DNA of 64,000 nucleotides. Source: CAZKAP01 sp964550895 (GTDB lineage: Bacteria > Bacteroidota > Bacteroidia > Flavobacteriales > Flavobacteriaceae). Numbering within the stretch: position 1 is the first letter of the stretch; every line of letters begins with the position of its first letter. The position numbers and the translations under genes are program-made. Positions 25,246 through 32,947 of this stretch are shown here, one piece after another. The stretch covers positions 1 to 64,000 of the forward strand of contig CAZKAP010000012.1 in the NCBI GenBank assembly GCA_964550895.1, given 5' to 3'. The notes beneath the pieces were generated by a model. That model saw only the letters and a program-made list of their open reading frames with translations. It was not told the origin of the DNA and did not search any database.

Positions 25246-27225
25246 ATGAACACGAAAAAACTCCTGATTCGCACCCTGCTATTCGCCCTGTTGGTGGCAG
25301 CCGCCTATACCGCCTATGTGTTGTTCTATCCCAACAATCGCATACCGTCCGTCAGGCTCATACCGGACAATGCGGTTTTTATGATCGAAAGTGACCGGCC
25401 GGTCGTCAATTGGGATCAGATCACAGGTTCCGATTCCTGGACCTTTCTCAACCGGAACGAGTATTTCCTGGAGGTGACGCGCAGCATACAGTCCATCGAT
25501 TCGGTGCTCAACAAGCGGAAGGGTATTTTCAATATGCTGGGCGAGCGCAGCCTTTGGGTGTCCTTCCACATCACCTCCGGGAAGAAGATGGGGATCATGT
25601 ACACGGTCGATCTGAAGAAATTCAGGCAGATCCGCCTGCTGAGAAATAGCGTGAACTCGCTGCTTGACGACGATTTTACCTTGAGCAAGAGGGACTACAG
25701 GGGATTCGAGGTCCTGGACCTCTACAGCAAGAAGAATGGAAAGACCCTCTCGCTGTCCTTTATCAAAAATCAGCTGATACTCTCCTATTCTCCGGAACTT
25801 TTGGAGATGTCCATCGACCAGTACCTGAACCCGGTCCTCAGCAGGGATTCCCGCTTTCTCAATGTGCGTTCCGAGGTCCTGGCAAGCGATGGCGGCATCC
25901 GGCTCTATGTGCAGTACAATTACCTGGAGGAATTCGGTTTGAAGTATGCCGACAAGCCTTCTCCCTTCCTGGTACAGCTGGGGGAGATATTCGATTTCTC
26001 AGGTTTCGCCTTCAATTTTTCCGACCCGAAATGGGTAAAAGCAGTGGGCACTACGGGACTGGATGAAGAGAACAAAGGCTTTGTCAATGTGCTGCAGCAG
26101 TCGGGTTCTTCGGCGATCGGGCTGGCCGAAATAGCCCCCAAGCGAACGGCCGCCTTCCTCAGGTACGGCTTCGACGACTTTCCGACCTTTTACGAAAACT
26201 ACAGGGCCCTGGCCGATCGCTATCCCAGCTCGTATAAGGAAATTGAAGAAGGCATCCGCACGACAGAGAAGTTTCTCAAGATCGATCGGCAGCGAAATAT
26301 CTATAGCTGGATCGGAGATGAGATTGGCGTGCTCTACCTCCCCTCCGAGCGGAATCCGGGGGATAACGAAGTTGCGCTCGCCATCAAGGCCGACACCATT
26401 GAGCATGCCGAACGCGAACTCGCCTTTATCCGGGCTCAGATCAAAAAACGCACCCCGGTAAAGTTTAAGGCGGTCCGCTATAACGGCCATACCATTAACT
26501 TCCTTTCCATCAAGGGCTTCTTCAAGGTGTTTTTCGGTAAGCTGTTCGACAACTTCGACAAGCCCTACTATACCGTACTCGGAGATTATGTGGTGTTCAG
26601 CAATCAGGCCAATACCCTGAAGATCATGATCGACGATTACGAGGACATCGAGACCCTGGATACCTCGGAATATTACTACAGCTTTATCGAAAACTTCGAA
26701 CAGAATTCGGCCCTTTTCGCCTATGTAAATACCCCCTTGCTGTACCAGAACCTGTACAATTTCGCCGATCAGGAAACCCGTCTCCGGCTCGATGAGAACA
26801 AGGAATACCTGCTCAGTTTTCCCCAATGGGGCTTCGAGGGCATACCCGATCAGAACCGGCTGAGGAATACCCTGGTTATACAGCACACCCCTTATGCCTC
26901 CATCAGGGATGCCGAGCCCTTCCGAGAGTACGAGCGTCCCCCCGAAGTGGTGGCCCCCGTTGCGGGCCCGCTCACCGATGCCGTCTTCGATATTCCTCCC
27001 GTGAATCCTCCGGACTTGAATGCCTCGTATTATCAGAGCCGGTATTCCAACGGTACCGTCAGGGTCTATGTTAAGCTCAGGGATGGCCGAAAGCATGGGC
27101 GCTATATCGAATACTACCCCAACGGCAAGGTAAAGCTGAAGGGTCGCTTCAGAAAAGACAGGCAGGTCGGGGTCTGGAGGTATTACGACGATCGGGGAAG
27201 GGAACGCAGGAAGAAGCGTTTTTGA
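25246..27225 (+). CDS. DUF3352-like membrane-anchored protein with C-terminal MORN-type repeats
   Basis: A 659-residue protein with one N-terminal transmembrane anchor (LLFALLVAAAYTAYVLFY, residues 11-28) and a long periplasmic part. The body (IPDNAVFMIESDRPVVNWDQI onwards, with NFLSIKGFF and YTVLGDYVVFSNQ) resembles DUF3352-family proteins, which are large, mixed alpha/beta and of unknown function. After a proline-rich linker at about 570-600 come MORN_2-like repeats (HGRYIEYYPNGKVKLKGRF, VGVWRYYDDRG). The joining of these two parts suggests an envelope scaffold, possibly lipid or wall associated; inference. The basic end RRKKRF is unusual. Confidence 0.78.
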   Translation: MNTKKLLIRTLLFALLVAAAYTAYVLFYPNNRIPSVRLIPDNAVFMIESDRPVVNWDQITGSDSWTFLNRNEYFLEVTRSIQSIDSVLNKRKGIFNMLGERSLWVSFHITSGKKMGIMYTVDLKKFRQIRLLRNSVNSLLDDDFTLSKRDYRGFEVLDLYSKKNGKTLSLSFIKNQLILSYSPELLEMSIDQYLNPVLSRDSRFLNVRSEVLASDGGIRLYVQYNYLEEFGLKYADKPSPFLVQLGEIFDFSGFAFNFSDPKWVKAVGTTGLDEENKGFVNVLQQSGSSAIGLAEIAPKRTAAFLRYGFDDFPTFYENYRALADRYPSSYKEIEEGIRTTEKFLKIDRQRNIYSWIGDEIGVLYLPSERNPGDNEVALAIKADTIEHAERELAFIRAQIKKRTPVKFKAVRYNGHTINFLSIKGFFKVFFGKLFDNFDKPYYTVLGDYVVFSNQANTLKIMIDDYEDIETLDTSEYYYSFIENFEQNSALFAYVNTPLLYQNLYNFADQETRLRLDENKEYLLSFPQWGFEGIPDQNRLRNTLVIQHTPYASIRDAEPFREYERPPEVVAPVAGPLTDAVFDIPPVNPPDLNASYYQSRYSNGTVRVYVKLRDGRKHGRYIEYYPNGKVKLKGRFRKDRQVGVWRYYDDRGRERRKKRF

Positions 27226-27237
27226 GTGCCGGGGTGC

Positions 27238-30200
27238 CTAGCCCGTGACTTCTTCCGTTAGCCGGAGATCCTGCAGGACCTCCAGGGTGCGCCGTATGGT
27301 ACGGACCCCGTCTACCCTCAGTAGCAGCCTGAGGCCGGCCCGTGTCTGCTTTTCCTTAAGGCTGTAGGTCTTGCCCGCGGCCTGAACCGACCGAACCAGA
27401 TGCATAAAGCCTTCGGTCTGGTAGAATTCCGACTCCTGATTGGAAAGGAAATAGCCCAACAAGAGTCCCTTCTTGATGATAACGCGCTCGAGGCCCAGCT
27501 CCTGGGCGACCCATTTGATCTTCATGGATTCCAACAGGTCCTCTGCGGGAGCGGGCAGCTCGCCGAAACGGTCTGTCAATTGCGATCGGAACCGATCCAG
27601 CTCCTCCAGGTTGCGCGTATTGTTGAGTTCGGTGTACAGGTTCAGGCGTTCGGCCACATTGTTGATGTAGTCGTCCGGAAACAGCAATTCAATGTCCGTG
27701 TCCAGCTGCACATCCCGGACGAAAGTGGATGGACCCGAATCGGGCCCCTCGATTTCCTCGTAGAGTGCCTTAAATTCGTCTTCCTTGAGTTCGTCCACGG
27801 CCTCCGATAGTATTTTCTGATAGGTGTCGAAGCCGATCTCGTTAATAAAACCGCTCTGTTCCCCGCCCAGCAGGTCACCCGCGCCCCGGATTTCCAGGTC
27901 CTTCATGGCGATCTGGAATCCGCTGCCCAAATCGGTGTATTGGGCCAGGGCCTCCATGCGCTTCCGGGCTTCCGGTGTGAGGGTCTCGAACGGGGGAGTG
28001 ATAAAGAAGCAGAATGCCTTTTTGTTGCTGCGCCCCACCCGGCCCCGCATTTGATGCAGGTCGCTGAGGCCGAAGTTATTGGCGTTATGTATAAAGATGG
28101 TATTGGCGTTGGTGACGTCCAGCCCGCTTTCCACTATGGTGGTGGAAACCAGCACATCGAAGGAACCGTTGAGGAAGTCGAGCATGAGCTGCTCCAATTC
28201 CTTGCCGTCCATCTGACCGTGCCCGATCCGGATGCGGGCATCGGGCACGAGACGCTGCAACATGCCGGCGACCTCCCGTATGTTTTCGATTCGGTTGTGT
28301 ATGAAGAATACCTGTCCCCCCCGTTGAATTTCGTAGCTGATGGCATCCCGGATCAGCTCCTGATCCAGTCCGATTACCCGGCTCTCAATGGGGTGGCGGT
28401 TCGGGGGTGCCGTGCTGATCACCGAGAGGTCCCTGGCTGCCATCAGGCTGAATTGCAGGGTACGCGGAATCGGCGTGGCCGTCAGGGTAAGCACGTCCAC
28501 ATTTTCCTTCATGGCCTTGAGCTTATCCTTGACCGAGACTCCGAACTTCTGCTCTTCGTCCACGATTAGGAGTCCCAGGTCCTTGAACTCCACGGCCTTC
28601 CCAACCAGTTGATGGGTACCGATGACGATGTCTATTTTACCTGTTTTCAGTTTCTCCAGGATGTCGCGTTTCTCCTGGGCCGTGCGGAAGCGGTTCAGGT
28701 AATCCACGGTAACGGGAAGGTCTTCCAGGCGCTTGGCGAAAGTACGGGCATGCTGGAAGGCCAGTATGGTAGTCGGTACGAGTACGGCTACCTGTTTGCC
28801 GTTGTCTACGGCTTTGAAGGCGGCACGGATGGCGATTTCCGTTTTACCGAAGCCCACATCGCCACAGATCAGCCGGTCCATGGGCCGTTCGCTCTCCATG
28901 TCCTGCTTGACATCCCGGGTGGCCTTTTCCTGGTCCGGTGTATCCTCGTACAGGAAGGAGGCCTCGAGTTCGTGCTGGAGGTAGGTGTCCGGCCCGTACT
29001 GGAACCCCTTACGGGTGCGGCGCTTGGCGTAAAGCCTGATCAGGTCGAAAGCGATCTTCTTGACCCGGGTCTTGGTCTTCTGCTTGAGCTTTTTCCAGGC
29101 CGCAGAGCCGAGTTTGTGCAGCTTGGGTACGATGCCGTCCTTGCCATTGTACTTGGAGATCTTGTGTAGGGAGTGTATGCTGACATACAGGATGTCCCGA
29201 TCTCCGTAGACCAGCTTAATGGCCTCCTGCTGCTTGCCGTTGACGTCGATCTTCTGGAGGCCCCCGAAGGTGCCGATGCCGTGGTCGATATGGGTTACGT
29301 AGTCGCCGACGTCCAGTTTGCTGAGCTCCTTCAGGCTAATGGTCTGACGGCGGCTCTTGCTGTTCCTCAATCGAAAGCGGTGGTAACGTTCGAATATCTG
29401 GTGGTCCGTGTAGCAGAGTACGCCGGAGGGGGTGTCGATAAATCCCTGATACAGGGGAAGGACACTGGTCTTGTACGGGACAGACTCCTCCATCTCGTCG
29501 AAAATATCGTGGAAGCGTTGTACCTGCTGTTCCGTGACGCATACCAGGTAATTCTCGTAGCCTCCGGCATGGTGCTCCCGAAGGTCCTCGATGAGCATGT
29601 CGAATCGCTTGTTAAAGGTCGGCTGCGAGCGCTGCCCGAACGAAATGCTCTGATCCGGTAAATCCTGAGGCATGTCAAGACCCTCACCCCAGCTCAGCCT
29701 TCGGTGGCGGGACATGGATGTCAGAAAGGTGGCTCCGTCCATAAACAACTCCCCGGGCTCTTGTCGCGATATGGGGCTGTCGATATTCTGGTAGGCTTCT
29801 TGCGCCTGTCGGAAGAGTTTATCCAGTCGGTCGGGATGGAAGCCGTAGTTCCTGATCAGGACGATGCCCTCATCCCCCAGGCAATCCATCAGGGTCAGCC
29901 TGCGCGCCTTGATCTGCCTTCCTTCTATATTCGGAACGATCTGTATCCGGTCTACCTTTTTGATGGATAGCTGAGTCTCCACTTCGAAGGTGCGGATGCT
30001 TTCCACTTCGTCCCCGAAGAATTCGATGCGGTAGGGTTCCGGATGGGAATAGGAGTACACGTCCACTATACCGCCCCGGACAGAGAACTGACCCGGTTCG
30101 GTGATGAAGTCCACCCGTTCAAAGCCGTATTCGAAGAGCACCTCGTTGGTGAAGTCCAGTGTCAGCTCGTCGCCCAGGGAAACCTGGAGTATGCTTTTCT

Positions 30201-30618
30201 TCAGGTCGTTCTCACTGATGACCTTCTCGAACAGGGCTCCCGTATAACTCACGATTACCTGAGGTTCTTCCCGGTTGTATAACCGGTTTAATACCTCGGC
30301 CCGCATCTGGGTGTTGGCATTGTCGATCTCCTCAATTTCATAGGGCCGCTTGTAGGAGGAGGGGAAGAAGTGCACGCGTTCCTTATCCAGCAGGGTTTCC
30401 AGGTCGTTCAGATAGTGCGCCGCCTCTTCTTTGTCGTCAAGGACGATCAGCACGGGAGCCGAGATCTCCCGGTACAGGTGGTAGGCCAGGAAGGAAAAAC
30501 CGGAGCCATGCAGCTGCTCACATTGCAGGTGCTGTGCATCTCCGGGTGTCAGTGCCCCGACAACTTTTTGAAATCCGGGGTTTTTCTTCAGTAAACGGTA
30601 GATGCTCTCCGAGGACAA
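27238..30618 (-). CDS. mfd: Transcription-repair coupling factor
   Basis: A 1126-residue translocase that removes stalled RNA polymerase and recruits UvrA. N-terminal UvrB-like homology modules (ADDKEEAAHYLNDLE-like; VNIEGRQIKARRLTLMD region), the CarD/TRCF RNA-polymerase-interacting domain (LDVGDYVTHIDHGIGTF), the helicase core with Walker A GDVGFGKTE and Walker B DEEQKFGV, the TATPIPRTLQ motif, MRGRVGRSNKKAF, and the C-terminal TRCF domain are all present. The start is TTG: an upstream ATG is out of frame, and a perfect -7 element lies 15 bases before this TTG. Length is normal. Confidence 0.95.
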   Translation of the reverse strand: MSSESIYRLLKKNPGFQKVVGALTPGDAQHLQCEQLHGSGFSFLAYHLYREISAPVLIVLDDKEEAAHYLNDLETLLDKERVHFFPSSYKRPYEIEEIDNANTQMRAEVLNRLYNREEPQVIVSYTGALFEKVISENDLKKSILQVSLGDELTLDFTNEVLFEYGFERVDFITEPGQFSVRGGIVDVYSYSHPEPYRIEFFGDEVESIRTFEVETQLSIKKVDRIQIVPNIEGRQIKARRLTLMDCLGDEGIVLIRNYGFHPDRLDKLFRQAQEAYQNIDSPISRQEPGELFMDGATFLTSMSRHRRLSWGEGLDMPQDLPDQSISFGQRSQPTFNKRFDMLIEDLREHHAGGYENYLVCVTEQQVQRFHDIFDEMEESVPYKTSVLPLYQGFIDTPSGVLCYTDHQIFERYHRFRLRNSKSRRQTISLKELSKLDVGDYVTHIDHGIGTFGGLQKIDVNGKQQEAIKLVYGDRDILYVSIHSLHKISKYNGKDGIVPKLHKLGSAAWKKLKQKTKTRVKKIAFDLIRLYAKRRTRKGFQYGPDTYLQHELEASFLYEDTPDQEKATRDVKQDMESERPMDRLICGDVGFGKTEIAIRAAFKAVDNGKQVAVLVPTTILAFQHARTFAKRLEDLPVTVDYLNRFRTAQEKRDILEKLKTGKIDIVIGTHQLVGKAVEFKDLGLLIVDEEQKFGVSVKDKLKAMKENVDVLTLTATPIPRTLQFSLMAARDLSVISTAPPNRHPIESRVIGLDQELIRDAISYEIQRGGQVFFIHNRIENIREVAGMLQRLVPDARIRIGHGQMDGKELEQLMLDFLNGSFDVLVSTTIVESGLDVTNANTIFIHNANNFGLSDLHQMRGRVGRSNKKAFCFFITPPFETLTPEARKRMEALAQYTDLGSGFQIAMKDLEIRGAGDLLGGEQSGFINEIGFDTYQKILSEAVDELKEDEFKALYEEIEGPDSGPSTFVRDVQLDTDIELLFPDDYINNVAERLNLYTELNNTRNLEELDRFRSQLTDRFGELPAPAEDLLESMKIKWVAQELGLERVIIKKGLLLGYFLSNQESEFYQTEGFMHLVRSVQAAGKTYSLKEKQTRAGLRLLLRVDGVRTIRRTLEVLQDLRLTEEVTG

Positions 30619-30632
30619 AGTGCCATTTTTTG

Positions 30633-30640
30633 CAAATATA
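30633..30640 (-). promoter_or_regulatory. -7 element TATATTTG for mfd
   Basis: An exact TAnnTTTG match on the minus strand, 14 bases before the TTG start of mfd. Confidence 0.55.
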
Positions 30641-30694
30641 GGGCAAGAGCCCTATGCAGGTACCGCGCATAGCCGGGATTTGACGGGCATCCGC

Positions 30695-32068
30695 CTAGTC
30701 GAAGTACTGTATGAGCCGCTTTTCAATCAGGTACAACTGCTTGTCCACGAAACCGTGCCGGGTGATCCAGTTGCCCACGGCGTCGTATTGGTAGGATCGG
30801 TACTCTATGGAAATCTTCTTGGGCCGGGCGTCGGGATCTTCCCTTTGGATGCCCGTGAGTTCTCCCTGACTGTTGTACTGATAGACTTCGGAGTACCGCT
30901 CCCGGTCGACCCTGTAGTTTTTCGAAATCAGCCGGCCGTCGTAGAATTCCTGGGTAACCACACCCGACCTCCGCGGTGCCCCGCTGTTCATCAACTGGTA
31001 GTATTCCCATTCGACGCGGTTGCCGTTTTCGTCATATTTGTATTGCCAGAAGTGGGTACTCTGCTCCTTGGTGGGCATGTTGTACAGGATCTTCAGGTAT
31101 CCCTCGGCATCGTACTCCGTATCCGAACCATACAGGCGGCTGCCATCGGGCAGAAAGGTCATTTCCGAGTGTATGCTCTCCCTCAGGTATCTGCTGGAGG
31201 ACAGGTCTTCTTCCTGCAGGATAGCCTTGAGTGTCTTTTGCCTGCGGGTATCCCTGGGTCTGAACGAATACTGGTCCCTGATCACCGAGCGCACCCGGCC
31301 TTCCAGTCCATAGCGCTCGAGGTCGGATTTAGCGGGTTTCTGTACGGTAGGCACCGGGTCCTCATCGGCCTTTGCCATTACCGCAACGGACTGTTCAATT
31401 TCCTGCTCTTGTGCGATCTCGACCGGGGAGGACTCAGCATCAACGGTTTTTTGAAGGGGTACGGCCACAGCGGCCTCTCCCTTCTGTCGTACCTGCATAT
31501 CGATGAAGTCGATCAGCAATTCGGTGGTTTGGTCGGCGGCTATGGCAATGGTCTCGCGGAGTTCTTTCCCTTTCCAACTGAAAACCGCCTCATAGGAGCC
31601 TGCCGGGATATCTTCCCCGATCCACTCGTCCTGGTTCTTGGTGCTGGTAATGCCCAGACCGGGCAGGCTGATATCGATATTCACCGGGAGGGATTGCAGG
31701 CTCAGCCGGCCTGTTTGAACCTGCATCACAGCTGTGACCTGCTGAGTCTTGGGTGTCACCTTGTTGCCTTTTTGGGAGATCTTGATCTGAGGTACGAATT
31801 TCTTGACTTCGTAGATGTATACCTCGCCGGCCTTGATGGTCACCGTCTCATCCTGGGTGTTGAATCCCTCCTTCACGAACCGGAGTTTGTGCGATCCGGC
31901 AGGTACGTCTTTAATAATTAAGCCTTCAAAGTCTTTATTGGTGACGCCCTTCAGGTCACCGTCCAGGAATACCGTCACACCCGGGGCGGACTTGATTTGT
32001 ATGTAGGACTGTTGGGAAAAAACCCAGCCCGAGGCGAACAGGAAGGCAGTAAGAATCAGGTGTTTCAT
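30695..32068 (-). CDS. Exported PEGA-domain protein with RHS/YD-like C-terminus
   Basis: A 457-residue secreted or periplasmic protein. Signal peptide MKHLILTAFLFASGWVFSQ. Residues 20-85 form a PEGA domain (APGVTVFLDGDLKGV, DVPAGSHKLRFVKEGF), a surface-layer-like beta-sandwich; a second PEGA-like unit follows (EDIPAGSYEAVFSWKGKEL). After a low-complexity linker, residues 300-457 contain YD/RHS-like pieces (YKYDENGNRVEWEYYQ, EVYQYNSQGELTGIQRE, YQYDAVGNWITRHGF). No toxin domain is attached. Role unknown, probably envelope. ATG of MKHLIL was chosen; another ATG lies four codons upstream. Confidence 0.8.
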   Translation of the reverse strand: MKHLILTAFLFASGWVFSQQSYIQIKSAPGVTVFLDGDLKGVTNKDFEGLIIKDVPAGSHKLRFVKEGFNTQDETVTIKAGEVYIYEVKKFVPQIKISQKGNKVTPKTQQVTAVMQVQTGRLSLQSLPVNIDISLPGLGITSTKNQDEWIGEDIPAGSYEAVFSWKGKELRETIAIAADQTTELLIDFIDMQVRQKGEAAVAVPLQKTVDAESSPVEIAQEQEIEQSVAVMAKADEDPVPTVQKPAKSDLERYGLEGRVRSVIRDQYSFRPRDTRRQKTLKAILQEEDLSSSRYLRESIHSEMTFLPDGSRLYGSDTEYDAEGYLKILYNMPTKEQSTHFWQYKYDENGNRVEWEYYQLMNSGAPRRSGVVTQEFYDGRLISKNYRVDRERYSEVYQYNSQGELTGIQREDPDARPKKISIEYRSYQYDAVGNWITRHGFVDKQLYLIEKRLIQYFD

Positions 32069-32231
32069 TCGGTTTTCCATTGTACTAATTGAATAGAGGG
32101 GATACAAAGATTACCTCGGGGGAAAGTACGAAAAAAGCCAGGGATACCGCTCAAGGAATTAGATGCAATGCAGCAAACATCGGTTGTACGGAGCGGATGC
32201 AGCCCCATTGATCCAGACTATACGAGGCCAT

Positions 32232-32669
32232 CTAGTGCCTGACGCCTGCAATCCATACCTTTCCGATCAGGTTGAATACGAACAGGAACTGCATCAGACA
32301 ACAAATGATCATGATACTGAAGAGCAGCCATGAGATGGGTGTAAATGCGTCCCAGGCACCCAGCATCAGGGTCCGGTTTTCCATAAAGGACAAGGAGGTG
32401 ACTGTAAGCGGAATCAGCAGGGTGACGATAGCGTGTATGCGAATCATATTTTCGTTCAGGCCCATTACGGAAGAATCGAAAAGGAAATAGGTGAGCCAGT
32501 ACAGAAATAGTATGGCGGCTATGGGTATGGAAGTGTCCACCAGGGAAATGACGAAATGGGAATTGAATAGGCCGATGTCGAAAACCTGCTTCATGCCCGA
32601 TAGGCCGTACAGCAAAGTGGCTATGGACATAAAGAGAAATAAGAAATAGGGTTTACGAAGTGTTTTCAA
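32232..32669 (-). CDS. Four-helix membrane protein, unknown function
   Basis: A 145-residue integral membrane protein with four hydrophobic segments (about residues 8-25, 45-63, 76-95, 112-138). Its N-terminus reads MKTLRKPYFLFLFMSI from a TTG start; a perfect -7 element 26 bases upstream makes that start reasonable. An ATG at residue 14 would cut into the first membrane helix. No family recognised. Confidence 0.65.
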   Translation of the reverse strand: MKTLRKPYFLFLFMSIATLLYGLSGMKQVFDIGLFNSHFVISLVDTSIPIAAILFLYWLTYFLFDSSVMGLNENMIRIHAIVTLLIPLTVTSLSFMENRTLMLGAWDAFTPISWLLFSIMIICCLMQFLFVFNLIGKVWIAGVRH

Positions 32670-32694
32670 GTCGCTCTGCTTATGAAGGTCAGGG

Positions 32695-32702
32695 CAAAAT
32701 TA
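32695..32702 (-). promoter_or_regulatory. -7 element TAATTTTG for the membrane protein gene
   Basis: An exact TAnnTTTG match on the minus strand, 25 bases before the TTG start. Confidence 0.5.
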
Positions 32703-32947
32703 ACACCGTATAGGAGAGGAGAATATGATAAAGGTCAGGATTTGAATGTTTTAGGGATGAGAAATGGTTGCGGTTCAAGATAAAAAACTGATAAATCCAA
32801 AGCGATCGGGGGCGAAATCATTTCGGAGAATTGGGCAATTCGTCTAAGATTGCAACCGTTTAACGAATAAAGGGCTGTTGGACGAAAAAATTGAATAGGA
32901 AAATCTGACAGTATGACCGGAACCGTACATACCTTAAAGTCCTCCGC
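32703..32947. other. Divergent intergenic region, nothing definite
   Basis: AT-rich, without an open frame of note, hairpin or repeat. It must hold the promoter for the DUF5060 gene; TACCTTAA about a dozen bases before its ATG is the nearest, imperfect, element. Confidence 0.35.

Noticed and set aside
25999..27096. 365-codon minus-strand open frame
   Set aside because: Antisense to the DUF3352-like gene, whose plus-strand reading has an anchor and MORN repeats.
30602..31921. 439-codon plus-strand open frame
   Set aside because: Antisense to the PEGA-domain gene; no motifs, low-quality composition.
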